DNA of 64,000 nt from Sphingopyxis panaciterrae (GCF_011762125.1 NZ_JAASQN010000002.1:372001-436000), one strand, 5' to 3'; positions 19,154-28,884 are shown, counted from the first letter of the stretch. The notes: generated by a model not told the origin, from the letters alone. Made by a program: numbers and translations.

Positions 19154-19225
19154 GGCAGCGCCCATAGCGGGAAGAAGGCACAATGGGAAGAAGCACGGAA
19201 TTCTGCGCAACTTCACTCGGGAATC

Positions 19226-19376
19226 GCATATTCGCCCTACTTTGGGAGGCGCTTAAAGCCTCAAAAGACCCGCGTGCGCGCGGTGTTTTTGCGTCCTTTG
19301 TGGCTTTAGCAGGATGAGTGAGGTGAAACATCGCACCGTCCAAGCACGGCCGGATAATATAGGAAAGCGCTATCGG
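19226..19376 (-). repeat. Diverged dispersed repeat with GCCACAAAGGAC core (copy 2)
   Basis: Read on the minus strand it contains TCCTATATTATC, GCCGTGC, then AAAGCCACAAAGGACGCAAAA, matching the ordered blocks of 11670-11860 with gaps. It lies in the gene-free interval 19154-19645 upstream of lysS, together with the palindrome at 19431. No coding frame is convincing there. Confidence 0.65.
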
Positions 19377-19430
19377 GCGCGTGGATGGTGATGGCGGCTT
19401 TGGGGTGGGGAGTTGCCTTAGCCTTCCTTC

Positions 19431-19507
19431 GTCATCCCCGCGAAGGCGGGGATCCCGCTTGACGACGGTGCAGGGAAAAGCGGGATTCCCGCCTTCGCGG
19501 GAATGAC
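19431..19507. repeat. Dispersed nested palindrome, GAAGGCGG family
   Basis: The arms GTCATCCCCGCGAAGGCGG and CCGCCTTCGCGGGAATGAC flank about 40 bases. Each arm also folds alone (CCGCGAAGGCGG). A GGCTTTGGGGTGGGG block lies just left at 19396-19410, the same module seen beside family A copies. This type is widespread in proteobacterial intergenic DNA. Confidence 0.88.
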
Positions 19508-19645
19508 GTGGTAAAGATGCGCAAACGTCCACTTCCAGCCGCTAACCGCCGCGCCCACTGCCCTGCCAATGACAAAGTCGCTCACCTCCACAACACATCC
19601 ATCATGGTTACCCGAAATTTACCATCTCGCTCTAGCCTTGCCGCC

Positions 19646-20014
19646 ATGACACATGCTCGCTCGCCCTCGGCCCGGCGCCATATTCGCACCAGCGTCGCCC
19701 TCGACGTCACCGTCAACGGTGTGCTCAACCATGTCGAGGGGCGCATCTGCGACCTGTCCGAAGGCGGGGCGCGCATCGATGGAGCGACGCTGCCCGAACG
19801 GACGCGCTGCGAAATCCACTATGCCGGGCAGACGGTCTACGCCGTCGTGATGTGGGCCGAATATGACCGCATGGGCGTGCGTTTCCCTTATGAACTGACG
19901 AGCGGCCCGCTGCACAAGGCGCTCGAACGCGCGCGCGGCGCCACGGCGATTGCCCCCGGGCAGATGTTCCTCGCCAATCGCCCCACGGGTTTCGGCCGCC
20001 GCGGCCTCAGCTGA
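19646..20014 (+). CDS. PilZ-domain protein
   Basis: A 122-residue protein that is essentially one PilZ domain. The cyclic-di-GMP-binding signatures RRHIRTSV (RxxxR type, about residues 10-17) and DLSEGGARI (D/NxSxxG, about 40-48) are both present. It would act as a cyclic-di-GMP receptor, perhaps reading the pool controlled by the membrane GGDEF-EAL protein at 13246-15900. An in-frame ATG at 19604 is an alternative start; neither has a strong ribosome site. Confidence 0.88.
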   Translation: MTHARSPSARRHIRTSVALDVTVNGVLNHVEGRICDLSEGGARIDGATLPERTRCEIHYAGQTVYAVVMWAEYDRMGVRFPYELTSGPLHKALERARGATAIAPGQMFLANRPTGFGRRGLS

Positions 20015-20017
20015 GCA

Positions 20018-20452
20018 TCAGAAGGGCGCGATGGCGACGCCGTCGCGCTCATTGTCCCAGATCATCGCCATGATCCGCCAGCCGCGATCGGGGTCCCTGA
20101 ACAGCTGGATCGAATTGATCCCGCGCCGTTCGGGCTTTGCATCGTCCAGCGCGGCGCGCGCCTCATAGGCGCTCCATGCGTGCGCGATATTGCCGAGCAC
20201 ATCGATCCGCCGCGCGATCTCTATCTCGAAAAAATCATTCTCGGCAAAGAAGGGCGTCGTATCGCGGGCATAGTCGGCGAGCCCCATGCTGCGGAAGGTC
20301 GCGCGTCCGTCGGGGCCCGCCGACGTCCGGATCTGGCGCGCGTCGGGATGAAAGCAATTTGCCTGCCGCGACCAGTCACGCGGTCCCTTCGGTCCCGAGA
20401 TCATCGCATACATCTCGTCGATCACCGCGCCGATCGCCGCTTCTTCGCTCAT
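20018..20452 (-). CDS. NTF2/SnoaL-like small protein
   Basis: A 144-residue protein with an NTF2-like pattern: an N-terminal helix (EEAAIGAVIDEMYAMI), then W-containing segments (PRDWSRQANCFHPDARQI, IAHAWSAYEARAAL) and a C-terminal strand set ending RGWRIMAMIWDNERDG. Such alpha+beta barrels occur in dehydratases, isomerases and ligand-binding proteins, so no reaction can be assigned. It is convergent with the PilZ gene, with 3 bases between stops, and divergent from the helicase gene. Confidence 0.8.
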   Translation of the reverse strand: MSEEAAIGAVIDEMYAMISGPKGPRDWSRQANCFHPDARQIRTSAGPDGRATFRSMGLADYARDTTPFFAENDFFEIEIARRIDVLGNIAHAWSAYEARAALDDAKPERRGINSIQLFRDPDRGWRIMAMIWDNERDGVAIAPF

Positions 20453-20578
20453 TTAAGTGTCCTTTCGCCCTGGTCCTGCAGAAAATCATCCTGCTTTTCC
20501 CATCCATCGCAAGAAGAAAGCGTCGCACTGCGCCCCACCTGCCTTGCCGCGTTCGCCTTTTGTCCCTAGTCTGGCGCG

Positions 20579-23317
20579 GTGCAGCCCGCTCCAGCTCCCC
20601 TCTCCCTTCCCGCCATCCATGCGAGCCATGTCGGCATCTGGATCGCCGATACGGCGGGACGCGTGCAGCGCGTCGGGCGCGGCGAAGCGATCGCGGCGGT
20701 CGCGGCAACGCCGCACCTGTTGCTCGGCGCGACGCTGACCGGTGACCGGCTCGGTTATCCCGAGCTTTCGGGGCTCGACCTGCTCGAACTGTTCGCCTTC
20801 CTCTATCCGGCACGCTTCGCGGTTCCGACCCCGGCCGGGATCGCCGCAGCGATCGGACTGGCGCCGCCGAAGGCCGAGGAAGACATCGCCGCTTTCCTGC
20901 CGCTCGCCACCGCGGCGATGCTGGCAAGCCTCGATAGCGATTGGCCCGAACGCGAAGGCGCGTGGCACGGCCTGCAATCGCTCGCGCGCCAGCGCTGGCC
21001 GTGGGCGCCGCTGATCCAGCCGCGCCTCGCGGCACCTGAAAAGGCCGATCGCTGGCTGTTCGCCCGCCTGCCCGAGTGGGAGGAACTGCCGCCGCGCGCG
21101 GCACCGCGCCAGGTGCGGATCGCCGAAGCCGACGTCGCCGCGCGGCTCGACCGGTTGACCGGCGACGGTGCCGAGCGGCGGCCGGGGCAGCAGGATTATG
21201 CGCGCGCCACCGCCGCGATCTTCGAACCGCGCGAGCGCAAGGATGCGCCGCAGATGCTGGTCGCGGAGGCAGGTACCGGAATCGGCAAGACGTTGGGCTA
21301 TCTCGCCCCCGCCAAGCAGTGGATCGACCAGTCGGCGGGCAGCGTCTGTATTTCGACCTTCACCAAGGCGCTGCAACGCCAGTTGTCGCGCGAAACCGAA
21401 CGGCTCTACCCCGACGCCGCGACGCACCGCGAAAAGGTCGTCGTGCGTAAGGGGCGCGAAAATTATCTCTGCCTGCTCAATCTGGAGGATGCGTTGCAGG
21501 GCGGTTTTTCGGGGCGCGCCGCAATCCTCGCGCAGCTGGTCGCGCGCTGGGCTGCCTATACGCGCGACGGCGATATGGTCGGCGGCGACCTGCCCGGCTG
21601 GCTGCCCGCGCTGTTCCGCCGCAACGGCACGACCGCGCTGACCGACCGCCGCGGCGAGTGCATCTATGCGGGTTGTCCGCATTTCCGCAAATGCTTCATC
21701 GAACGCTCGGCGCGCGCCGCGACGCAGGCCGATATCGTCATCGCCAACCATGCGCTGACGATGGTGCAGGCGGCGCGCCCGCGTGATGCCGGCGCGGCGG
21801 CGACACGGCTGATCTTCGACGAAGGCCATCATCTGTGGGATGCCGCCGACAGCATGTTCGCGTCGGCGCTGACGGGCCAGGAAGCGGTAGAAATCCGCCG
21901 CTGGGTGCTGGGACCCGAGGGCAAGTCGCGCGGGCGGCGGCGCGGGCTCGCGGCGCGGCTCGCCGATGTCGCGAGCTATGACGAAGCGGGTGACCGCGCG
22001 ATCCAGGCGGCAATCGCCGCGGCGGGCGAACTGCCCGGCGACGGCTGGCTCGGCCGCTTGTCCGAAAATGACCCGTGGGGGGCGATCGAGCGGCTGCTCG
22101 TCGCGGTGCGCGGGCAGGTTTACGCGCGCGCTGTCGAGGCGAAAACCGCCGACAGCGGCTATGGCCTCGAAACCGAGCTGGCCGATCCCGATGCCGCGCT
22201 CGTTACGGCGGCGGCGAGCGCGAGCGATGCGATCGAGGCGCTGCTCCGCCCGTTGATGACGCTCGGCAAGCGGCTCGACGCGCTGGTCGACGATCCGCCC
22301 GACTGGCTCGACGGCCAGGCACGGGCGCGGGTCGATGGCGCGCGCCACAGCCTGGGCACGCGGATCGACACATTGGGCGGCTGGCTGTCGCTGCTCGGCC
22401 GCGTCGGCGGGCCTGCCGACCCCGATTTCGTCGATTGGCTGGCGGTCGACCGCTTCGACGGGCGCGAGTATGATTGCGGCCTCCACCGCCATTGGCTGGA
22501 CCCCGCGCGGCCGGTCGCCGAGGCGGTCTATCGCCCGGCGCAGGGCGTACTCGTCACCTCGGCGACCTTGCGCGGGGGCAGCCATATCTCGGGCGGCTGG
22601 GCCGAAGCCGATATCCGCACCGGCGCGCGGCATATGGACGGCCCGGTCCATCATTTCGCGGTGCCGAGCCCGTTTGATTATGCCCGCCAGTCCGAAGTGC
22701 TGATCGTCACCGACATCGCGCGCGGCGACCTGCCCGCGCTCGCCGGCGCCTACAGCCGGCTGATCGAGGCGTCGGGCGGCGGCGCCCTGGGTCTGTTCAG
22801 CGCGATCCGGCGGCTGCGCATTGTCCACGCGCGCATCGCCGACCGGCTCGCCCGTGCCGGGCTGCCGCTCTATGCGCAACATGTCGACCCCCTCAACACC
22901 GGGACGCTCGTCGACATCTTCCGCGCCGACCCGCATGCCTCGCTGCTCGGCACCGATGCGTTGCGCGACGGCGTCGACGTGCCCGGCGATTCGCTGCGCC
23001 TCGTCGTGATGGAAGGGGTGCCCTGGCCGCGCCCGACGATCCTCCACGCCGCCCGCCGCGCCGCACAGGGCGGCGGCGTCTATGACGATATGGTGATCCG
23101 CGGCCGCATCGCGCAGGCGTTCGGGCGGCTGATCCGCCGCAGCGACGATTTCGGGCAGTTCGTGATGCTGTCGCCCAGCTTCCCCTCGCGGCTGCTCGCC
23201 GCCTTTCCCGACGGCACGCCGATCCGCCGCCTGCCGCTCGACGACGTCGTCAATCATGTCGCCGCGGCCAATGTCGAACGGCGAAAAAGCGCATATGCTG
23301 CCTTTTCACCGTCATGA
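20579..23317 (+). CDS. DinG/XPD-like superfamily 2 DNA helicase
   Basis: A 912-residue ATP-dependent helicase. Walker A EAGTGIGKT is at about residue 230, the Fe-S cluster Cys set is YLCLLN followed by ECIYAGCPHFRKCF, and the DEAH-type box DEGHHLWD is at about residue 415. C-terminal motifs include GLFSAIRRL and RGRIAQAFGRLIR. Its 200-residue N-terminal region before the helicase core is not recognised. DinG-like enzymes unwind D-loops, R-loops and G-quadruplexes. The start is GTG. The SixA-like gene follows 56 bases after the stop. Confidence 0.92.
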   Translation: MQPAPAPLSLPAIHASHVGIWIADTAGRVQRVGRGEAIAAVAATPHLLLGATLTGDRLGYPELSGLDLLELFAFLYPARFAVPTPAGIAAAIGLAPPKAEEDIAAFLPLATAAMLASLDSDWPEREGAWHGLQSLARQRWPWAPLIQPRLAAPEKADRWLFARLPEWEELPPRAAPRQVRIAEADVAARLDRLTGDGAERRPGQQDYARATAAIFEPRERKDAPQMLVAEAGTGIGKTLGYLAPAKQWIDQSAGSVCISTFTKALQRQLSRETERLYPDAATHREKVVVRKGRENYLCLLNLEDALQGGFSGRAAILAQLVARWAAYTRDGDMVGGDLPGWLPALFRRNGTTALTDRRGECIYAGCPHFRKCFIERSARAATQADIVIANHALTMVQAARPRDAGAAATRLIFDEGHHLWDAADSMFASALTGQEAVEIRRWVLGPEGKSRGRRRGLAARLADVASYDEAGDRAIQAAIAAAGELPGDGWLGRLSENDPWGAIERLLVAVRGQVYARAVEAKTADSGYGLETELADPDAALVTAAASASDAIEALLRPLMTLGKRLDALVDDPPDWLDGQARARVDGARHSLGTRIDTLGGWLSLLGRVGGPADPDFVDWLAVDRFDGREYDCGLHRHWLDPARPVAEAVYRPAQGVLVTSATLRGGSHISGGWAEADIRTGARHMDGPVHHFAVPSPFDYARQSEVLIVTDIARGDLPALAGAYSRLIEASGGGALGLFSAIRRLRIVHARIADRLARAGLPLYAQHVDPLNTGTLVDIFRADPHASLLGTDALRDGVDVPGDSLRLVVMEGVPWPRPTILHAARRAAQGGGVYDDMVIRGRIAQAFGRLIRRSDDFGQFVMLSPSFPSRLLAAFPDGTPIRRLPLDDVVNHVAAANVERRKSAYAAFSPS

Positions 23318-23373
23318 GTTTGCGGCACAAGGCGGCGAATTCGAGAGCATGAAATGAAGCGGTGGGGAAGATT

Positions 23374-23925
23374 TTGAAGAGTTTGACGATATTGCGCCAC
23401 GCCAAATCGGGCTGGGACGCCGCCGTGGAGCGCGATTTCGACCGTCCGATCAACGCCCGCGGCCAGCGCGGCGCCGAATTGATCGGGCAATGGCTGAAAC
23501 GCCAGAAGCTGCCCGTCGACCGCATCATTGCCTCGCCTGCGGTGCGCGTGACGCAAACGCTCGACATCTTCCAGCCCGCGGCGGAGCTGGACGGGCTCGA
23601 ACCGCATTGGGACCGGCGCATCTATCTCGCCTCGGCCGCAACGCTGATCGACACGCTTCGCGAGACCGGCCACGATGCGGAAAACTTGCTGATCTCCGGT
23701 CATAATCCGGGGCTTGAGGATCTGATCCTGATGCTCGTTCCCGACACGGCGGACGATGCGCTGCGCGCGCAAGTCGAACAGAAGCTGCCGACCTCGGCGC
23801 TCGCCCGGCTCGAACTCGACATCGACGACTGGCAGGCGCTCGATACCGGCATCGCGCGCCTCACCGCCTTCATCCGCCCGCGCGACCTCGATCCGTCGCT
23901 GTCGCCGGCGATGGACGACGACTGA
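23374..23925 (+). CDS. SixA-like phosphohistidine phosphatase
   Basis: A 183-residue histidine phosphatase. LTILRHAKSGWD near the N terminus carries the RHA/G catalytic motif; later RIIASPAVRVTQT and LLISGHNPGLEDL supply the second Arg and His. SixA removes phosphate from histidine kinases or PTS-type proteins; the partner here is unknown. I start at TTG 23374 because GGGGAAG lies 4 bases upstream and the product begins LKSLTILRHAKS as in relatives. GTG at 23362 would add four residues. Confidence 0.88.
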   Translation: MKSLTILRHAKSGWDAAVERDFDRPINARGQRGAELIGQWLKRQKLPVDRIIASPAVRVTQTLDIFQPAAELDGLEPHWDRRIYLASAATLIDTLRETGHDAENLLISGHNPGLEDLILMLVPDTADDALRAQVEQKLPTSALARLELDIDDWQALDTGIARLTAFIRPRDLDPSLSPAMDDD

Positions 23926-23996
23926 TCCGGAAACGGCAACGATCCAGATCGGCGCATGGTTCGAGCACCGCGACGAAACGCGCGCAGGATGCGCCC

Positions 23997-24407
23997 CTAA
24001 CCCAGCGCCGCGACCAGCCGCTGGCGTAGCACGACGAGTGCCTCGACCGGCACGCCCGCATCGGGGCCGCGCCCACCCGCCGGAACGGATGCGGTCGCCG
24101 CCGCTTCGACGGCTACCGCCTTTCCATCGCCTTCCGACAAGGCTTTGCGCGCGCCATCGACGGTGAAGCCTTGCACATGGAGCAGGTGATGAATCCGCTC
24201 GGCCAGCGCGGCATCCTCGGCGCGGTAATAGCGGCGGCGGCCCGAACGCTGGAGCGGCTTCAGCTGCGGAAACCGCGTTTCCCAATATCGCAGCACATGC
24301 GTCGGCACGCCGATGCGCTCGGCAAGTTCGCCGATCGCGAGCATCGCACCGCTGGCTTTGCCGGTCGCAGCGGAGCCGGTCGCAGTGGGATCGTCAGGAG
24401 CAGCCAT
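23997..24407 (-). CDS. MerR-family transcriptional regulator
   Basis: A 136-residue MerR protein with the winged helix at about residues 22-90 (LAIGELAERIGVPTHVLRYW, then ETRFPQLKPLQRSGRRRYY). The C-terminal part is short and Ala/Val-rich with no metal-binding Cys. A MerR gene directly after ihfA is common in alphaproteobacteria; its targets are unknown. It starts 14 bases after the ihfA stop and is likely in the same transcript. Confidence 0.9.
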   Translation of the reverse strand: MAAPDDPTATGSAATGKASGAMLAIGELAERIGVPTHVLRYWETRFPQLKPLQRSGRRRYYRAEDAALAERIHHLLHVQGFTVDGARKALSEGDGKAVAVEAAATASVPAGGRGPDAGVPVEALVVLRQRLVAALG

Positions 24408-24421
24408 GGCCGAAGCCGGGC

Positions 24422-24715
24422 TTATTTGCCGGCGACGCGAGCACGCATCGTCTGGCTGGCCCGAAAGGTCATCACCCGCCGCGGCAGGATCGGCACCTCG
24501 ATACCGGTCTTGGGATTGCGGCCGATACGCTGCGCCTTGTCGCGCAGGACGAAGGTGCCGAAGCCTGAAATCTTCACATTTTGCCCGTCGGCGAGCGCGT
24601 CCGACATATGATCGAGAATCGATTCGACGATGGTCGCCGATTCGTTGCGCGACAGCCCGATTTGCTGGTTGATCCGTGTCGCGATGTCGGCGCGAGTCAG
24701 TGTCCCTGCGGTCAT
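24422..24715 (-). CDS. ihfA: Integration host factor subunit alpha
   Basis: A 97-residue HU/IHF-fold DNA-bending protein starting [20 protein letters not shown], with the arm signature [20 protein letters not shown] (about residues 48-67) and the intercalating Pro region [12 protein letters not shown]. It dimerises with IHF beta to bend DNA in recombination and sigma-54 transcription, which is relevant to the promoter at 46948. A GGGAAG ribosome site precedes the ATG. It is followed by a MerR gene and preceded by fabH on the same strand. Confidence 0.94.
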   Translation of the reverse strand: MTAGTLTRADIATRINQQIGLSRNESATIVESILDHMSDALADGQNVKISGFGTFVLRDKAQRIGRNPKTGIEVPILPRRVMTFRASQTMRARVAGK

Positions 24716-24903
24716 GATCTTCCCTTCCCCCTCCTGAAGCGGATGAATTGCTGAATCCCTGACGGCCCCCACCGTCGCGAGTCTCGACCCATGTTGTAAC
24801 AAAAGCGAATTAATCCGCCAAACTGAAACGGATGGAGCGAGAAGTTGACGCGGTGAGTTTCTTTTACCGCCGTGGGAGCGGCACCGGCCCGCTTCCCATC
24901 AAA

Positions 24904-25869
24904 CTATACGCGCAAGACCGCGGCGCCCCAGGTGAAGCCCCCGCCCATTGCTTCGAGCACCACCAGATCGCCGCGCTTGATCCGCCCGTCGCGCATCGCG
25001 AGGTCCAGTGCCAATGGCACGGAAGCGGCGGATGTATTGGCATGCTGATCGACGGTCAGCACGACCCGCTCGGCGGGAAGCCCCAGCTTTTTGGCGGTCG
25101 CATCGATGATCCGCTTGTTCGCCTGATGCGGCACGATCCAGTCGATCTGGTCGGGCGACAGGCCGATTTCGGTCATCACTTCGCCCAGCACCGACGCGAG
25201 ATTGGTGACGGCATGGCGGAACACTTCGCGTCCCTGCATGCGGACATGACCGACAGTGCCGGTGGTCGACGGGCCGCCATCGACATAGAGCATGTCGCCA
25301 TATTTGCCCTCGGCGTGCAGCCGCGTCGCAAGGATACCCTGATCGTCGTCGACATGTTTCGCGGACAGCACGACCGCGCCGGCCCCGTCCCCGAACAGCA
25401 CGCACGTCGTGCGGTCTTCCCAGTCGAGGATGCGGCTGAACGTCTCGCTGCCGATCACCAGCGCATGCCTGGCGGCGCCGGTGCGCAGCATGGAATCGGC
25501 GACCGACACGGCATAAAGGAAACCCGAACAGACCGCGGCAACATCGAACGCGATGCAATCGGGCGCGCCGATCAATGCCTGCACTTTCGTGGCGCTGGCG
25601 GGAAAGGTGTTGTCGGGGGTCGCTGTGGCGACGATGATCAGGCCGATATCCGCAGCTTCGAGCCCGGCCGCCGCCAGCGCTTCCTTTGCCGCCGCGGCGC
25701 CGAGCGTTGCGGTCGTCTCGTCGGGTTCGGCGATATGGCGGAAACGGATGCCGGTGCGTTCGACGATCCATTCGTCGCTGGTGTCGACGCGGTCAGCCAG
25801 TTCGGCGTTCGACACGCGGGTGCGCGGCAGCGCCGAGCCGGTGCCCGTGAGAATCGCGCGAAGCGTCAC
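24904..25869 (-). CDS. fabH: 3-oxoacyl-ACP synthase III (KAS III)
   Basis: A 321-residue condensing enzyme that starts fatty-acid synthesis by joining acetyl-CoA with malonyl-ACP. The catalytic triad is visible: Cys in [13 protein letters not shown] (about residue 113), His in [12 protein letters not shown] (about 247) and Asn in [11 protein letters not shown] (about 277). The start is GTG at 25869, overlapping the plsX stop (GTGA), giving the usual length. The gene order rpmF-plsX-fabH-ihfA-merR is conserved in many proteobacteria. Confidence 0.96.
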   Translation of the reverse strand: MTLRAILTGTGSALPRTRVSNAELADRVDTSDEWIVERTGIRFRHIAEPDETTATLGAAAAKEALAAAGLEAADIGLIIVATATPDNTFPASATKVQALIGAPDCIAFDVAAVCSGFLYAVSVADSMLRTGAARHALVIGSETFSRILDWEDRTTCVLFGDGAGAVVLSAKHVDDDQGILATRLHAEGKYGDMLYVDGGPSTTGTVGHVRMQGREVFRHAVTNLASVLGEVMTEIGLSPDQIDWIVPHQANKRIIDATAKKLGLPAERVVLTVDQHANTSAASVPLALDLAMRDGRIKRGDLVVLEAMGGGFTWGAAVLRV

Positions 25870-26900
25870 TTCGCCGACCCGTTTCCGAAATTCGCGAGAT
25901 CTTCGGTCACCTGACGCGTAATGTCCTTTTCGATCAGCTCGGCGCAAAGATGCACGGCCTTCGCCACACCCTTCGCATCCGCGCTGCCATGGCTCTTGAG
26001 CACCACACCGTTGAGGCCGAGGAACACCGCGCCATTGTGGTTGTTGGGGTCGAGATGGTGGCGCAGCAATTCGGTCGCCGGGCGCGAGATCAGAAACCCG
26101 ATCTTCGAACGCACCGAAGAGGTGAAGGCGCGGCGGAGAAGGTCGGTCACGAACCGTGCCGTCCCCTCGATCGTCTTCAGCGCGATATTGCCTGAAAAAC
26201 CGTCATGGACGATGACATCGACGTCACCGCGCGACAATTTGTCGCCCTCGATGAAGCCGACGAACTCCATCGGCAGCCCCTGCGCCTCGCGCAGCAGCGC
26301 CGCGGCATCGCGAATTTCGTCGGTGCCCTTCAGTTCTTCGGTGCCGATATTGAGCAACGCGACGCGCGGGCGATCAAGCCCCATGGCGGTGCGCGCATAG
26401 GCGGCGCCCATCACCGCGAACTGGGTCAGGTTGGTCGCGTCGCACTCGGTGTTCGCGCCGAGGTCGAGCATGACGACGTCATTGTCGCCGAGCGTCGGCA
26501 GCAGCGCCGCGAGCGCCGGCCGGTCGATCCCCGGCATCGTGCGCAGCGCGATCTTTGCCATCGCCATCAGGGCGCCGGTATTGCCCGCCGAGACGGCACC
26601 GCCGGCGTCGCCGCGCTTCACGGCGTCGATCGCGAGCCCCATCGAGCTGCTTTTCGCCTTGCGGATCGCCTGGCTGGGCTTGTCTTCACCCGTCACCACG
26701 CCGTCGGTGTGGATGATATCCGACGCCGCGCGCAGATTGGGGTGGTTTTCGAGCGCCGCCTTGATCCGCACCTCGTCGCCGACGAGGAGGAAGCGGAGGC
26801 CGTCGTGCTGATGGCGCGCCATTGCGGCGCCGGCGCACATCACGCGCACGCCGACGTCACCGCCCATCGCATCGATTGCGATTCGCGGTGTCAGTGCCAT
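25866..26900 (-). CDS. plsX: Phosphate acyltransferase PlsX
   Basis: A 344-residue protein converting acyl-ACP to acyl-phosphate, the first step of the PlsX/PlsY route to phosphatidic acid. The N-terminal [26 protein letters not shown] and [11 protein letters not shown] signatures are present, with [12 protein letters not shown] near the C terminus. Its length is typical. It is coupled to fabH by a 4-base overlap and follows rpmF by 23 bases, so membrane-lipid and ribosome synthesis share a transcript. Confidence 0.96.
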   Translation of the reverse strand: MALTPRIAIDAMGGDVGVRVMCAGAAMARHQHDGLRFLLVGDEVRIKAALENHPNLRAASDIIHTDGVVTGEDKPSQAIRKAKSSSMGLAIDAVKRGDAGGAVSAGNTGALMAMAKIALRTMPGIDRPALAALLPTLGDNDVVMLDLGANTECDATNLTQFAVMGAAYARTAMGLDRPRVALLNIGTEELKGTDEIRDAAALLREAQGLPMEFVGFIEGDKLSRGDVDVIVHDGFSGNIALKTIEGTARFVTDLLRRAFTSSVRSKIGFLISRPATELLRHHLDPNNHNGAVFLGLNGVVLKSHGSADAKGVAKAVHLCAELIEKDITRQVTEDLANFGNGSAK

Positions 26901-26923
26901 TCAGCTGCCCTCCGGCTTAATGA

Positions 26924-27103
26924 TTAAGCGCCGACCGACACCACTTCGCGGCCATTGTAATGGCCGCAGGCGTTGCAAAGATTGTGCGGGCGCTTCAATT
27001 CGCCGCAGTTCGGGCATTCCTGATAGGCTTCGACCTTCAGGCTGTCGTGGCTACGACGCATGCCGCGCTTCGAGGGCGAGGTTTTACGCTTGGGGACGGC
27101 CAT
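26924..27103 (-). CDS. rpmF: 50S ribosomal protein L32
   Basis: A 59-residue protein, [20 protein letters not shown] onward, with the Zn-ribbon Cys pairs ECPNCGE and NLCNACG. L32 sits in the large ribosomal subunit. It is the first gene of the rpmF-plsX-fabH unit. An AGGAAAT ribosome site lies just upstream of the ATG. The 428 bases before it (27104-27531) contain no other gene, only the palindrome at 27347 and presumably this operon's promoter. Confidence 0.96.
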   Translation of the reverse strand: MAVPKRKTSPSKRGMRRSHDSLKVEAYQECPNCGELKRPHNLCNACGHYNGREVVSVGA

Positions 27104-27346
27104 GATATTTCCTGCATTATCAAATGTTCATACGAATCGGCGAACCCGGACTTGTCGCTTCCGTTGCCGGAAATGACTGGCCCGCCCGCCGCGCTGAAGG
27201 CTGTTTCCGCCCGAAAAAGGCCGAAAAATCTTCCGCCGGAAGGTGCCTCAACGCCAGATGGTGTCGGGTGCCGGATCGGGCGCGGCTATAGCGTTTTTGC
27301 TCGCAAAGGCAAGCCCCGAGGCGCGATACATATCATTGTCCTTGCC

Positions 27347-27427
27347 TCGTCACCCCGGACCTGATCCGGGGGTGACGCCAATCGGCGTCTCAAAAAGCGG
27401 GACCCCGGATCAACTCCGGAGTGACGA
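27347..27427. repeat. Dispersed nested palindrome, family A (shortened copy)
   Basis: It begins TCGTCACCCCGGACCTGATC, closes early with CGGGGGTGACG, then continues into AGCGGGACCCCGGATCAACT and CCGGAGTGACGA. The left arm is already a complete hairpin. It is the main recognisable content of the gene-free interval between rpmF and the MAPEG gene. Confidence 0.88.
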
Positions 27428-27531
27428 AGGGGTAGAGGAACGAGAGGGAAGCATTTCTTGCCCTGCCCCGTCGGCGGTGCCACATCTCCATGGACTGCCG
27501 GAATACCGGCCGAACAATGGGGGGAGCCGAT

Positions 27532-27972
27532 ATGATTTTGTTGCCGATCAGCCTGACCATCGCCGCCGGGGCGACGCTGCTCAACCTGTGGCTGACCGTG
27601 CGGGTCGGACGGGTGCGGACGCGCGAGAATATCTTCGTCGGCGACGGCGGCAATGAGGCGGTGATCCGCCGCATGCGCGCGCACAGCAATTTCGTCGAGA
27701 ATAGCGCCTTCGTGCTGATCCTGCTCGCGCTCGTCGAACTCGGCATCGGTTCTTCATTGTGGCTGTGGGGCGCGGGTGCGCTCTTTCTGGTCGGGCGCAT
27801 CCTGCACGCGCTGGGCATGGACGGGATGAAGGGCGGCCGCATGGCGGGCACGGTCATCACGATCGTGACGCAGCTCGGCCTCGCGATCACCGCGATGCTT
27901 GCCGTCTATCTGACTCCGGTGAGCTTCAGTTCGACCGCGGTGACCGAAACGATCGCGGTGGAAGCCCGGTAA
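27532..27972 (+). CDS. MAPEG-family membrane protein
   Basis: A 146-residue protein with four predicted membrane helices, starting MILLPISLTIAAGATLLNLW. The MAPEG signature is visible: RTRENIFVGDGGNEAVIRRM and RAHSNFVENSAFVLILLAL (about residues 30-68). Bacterial members are small glutathione transferase/peroxidase-like membrane enzymes; the reaction here is unknown. A GGGGGGAG ribosome site fixes this ATG over an upstream one. It is convergent with the metallo-hydrolase gene. Confidence 0.88.
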   Translation: MILLPISLTIAAGATLLNLWLTVRVGRVRTRENIFVGDGGNEAVIRRMRAHSNFVENSAFVLILLALVELGIGSSLWLWGAGALFLVGRILHALGMDGMKGGRMAGTVITIVTQLGLAITAMLAVYLTPVSFSSTAVTETIAVEAR

Positions 27973-27995
27973 ATCTCGCCAGCGTGCGGGAGGAT

Positions 27996-28661
27996 CTAAC
28001 TTCCCAACGCCATGTCGCTGACATAAGGATTCGTTCGCCGTTCGTGCGCGAAATTGCTGTGCGGGCCGTGCCCGGGCAGAAAGGTGGTGTCGCCGCCCAG
28101 CGGCCATAGCTTCCGGGTGATCGAATCGAGCAATTGCTGGTGATTGCCGCGCGGAAAGTCGGTGCGCCCGATCGATCCCTGGAACAATACATCGCCGACG
28201 ACCGCCAGCTTCGACGGCGCATGATGGAAAACGACGTGCCCCGGCGTATGCCCCGGGCAATGAATGACGTCGATTACCAGATTGCCGACGGTCACGGTAT
28301 CGCCATCGACGAGCCAGCGGTCGGGTTCGAATACTTCGCCTTCCATGCCGAAGCGCTCACCCGCCGTAGCCAGGCCTTCGATCCAGAAGCGGTCGTCCTC
28401 GTGCGGCCCTTCGATCGGCACCCCCAGCTCCTTCGCCAGCACCCCCGCCTGTCCGCAATGGTCCATATGGCCATGGGTGACGAGGATCTTCTCGATCTCC
28501 ACCCCGGTCTGCCGCACCGCATCCTTCAGCTTGTCGAGGTCGCCGCCGGGATCGATGAAGGCGCCCTTGTTGGTTTCGGTGCACCACATCAGGGTGCAAT
28601 TCTGCTCGAAGGCGGTGACCGGCACGATCGCGGCGCGCATCGGGGGATTGGGAGCGTTCAT
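27996..28661 (-). CDS. Metallo-beta-lactamase-fold hydrolase, glyoxalase II-like
   Basis: A 221-residue enzyme of the GloB/YcbL type. The metal motif is VTHGHMDHCGQAG (HxHxDH, about residues 61-73). Later ligands lie in IHCPGHTPGHVVFH, GDVLFQGSIGRTDFPRGN and FLPGHGPHSNFAHE. The small size without the C-terminal glyoxalase II domain suggests a YcbL-like thioester hydrolase. The start MNAPNPPMRAAIV was chosen; a longer frame upstream runs into the palindromic repeat and is unlikely to be translated. Confidence 0.9.
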   Translation of the reverse strand: MNAPNPPMRAAIVPVTAFEQNCTLMWCTETNKGAFIDPGGDLDKLKDAVRQTGVEIEKILVTHGHMDHCGQAGVLAKELGVPIEGPHEDDRFWIEGLATAGERFGMEGEVFEPDRWLVDGDTVTVGNLVIDVIHCPGHTPGHVVFHHAPSKLAVVGDVLFQGSIGRTDFPRGNHQQLLDSITRKLWPLGGDTTFLPGHGPHSNFAHERRTNPYVSDMALGS

Positions 28662-28752
28662 GGCGGACGATGTGGGGAAAAGCGTGCCGATTGGCAAGGG
28701 CTCGCGGGGGAGACGGGGTTTCCGGTGACGGCCGGGAGTTGCCGTTCCCTTT

Positions 28753-28848
28753 TTCGTCACCCCGGACTTGATCCGGGGTCCCGCTGGACGTCGAAACCTG
28801 CGCTATCCTCAAAAAAGCGGGATCCCGGGTCAAGCCCGGGATGACGAA
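28753..28848. repeat. Dispersed nested palindrome, family A
   Basis: Left arm TTCGTCACCCCGGACTTGAT / CCGGGGTCCCGC; right arm AGCGGGATCCCGGGTCAAGC / CCGGGATGACGAA. The left flank GGCCGGGAGTTGCCGTTCCC nearly equals that of the 10161 copy, and the right flank GGTGAGTGGAACTCATGGCA also matches, so the repeated unit is longer than the palindrome. Confidence 0.9.
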
Positions 28849-28884
28849 GGTGAGTGGAACTCATGGCAGCTCACCACCCCACCC

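Noticed and set aside
20486..23257. Minus-strand 923-codon frame opposite the helicase
   Set aside because: The opposite frame encodes Walker A, DEAH and Fe-S Cys motifs of a DinG-like helicase; the minus product has no recognisable motif.
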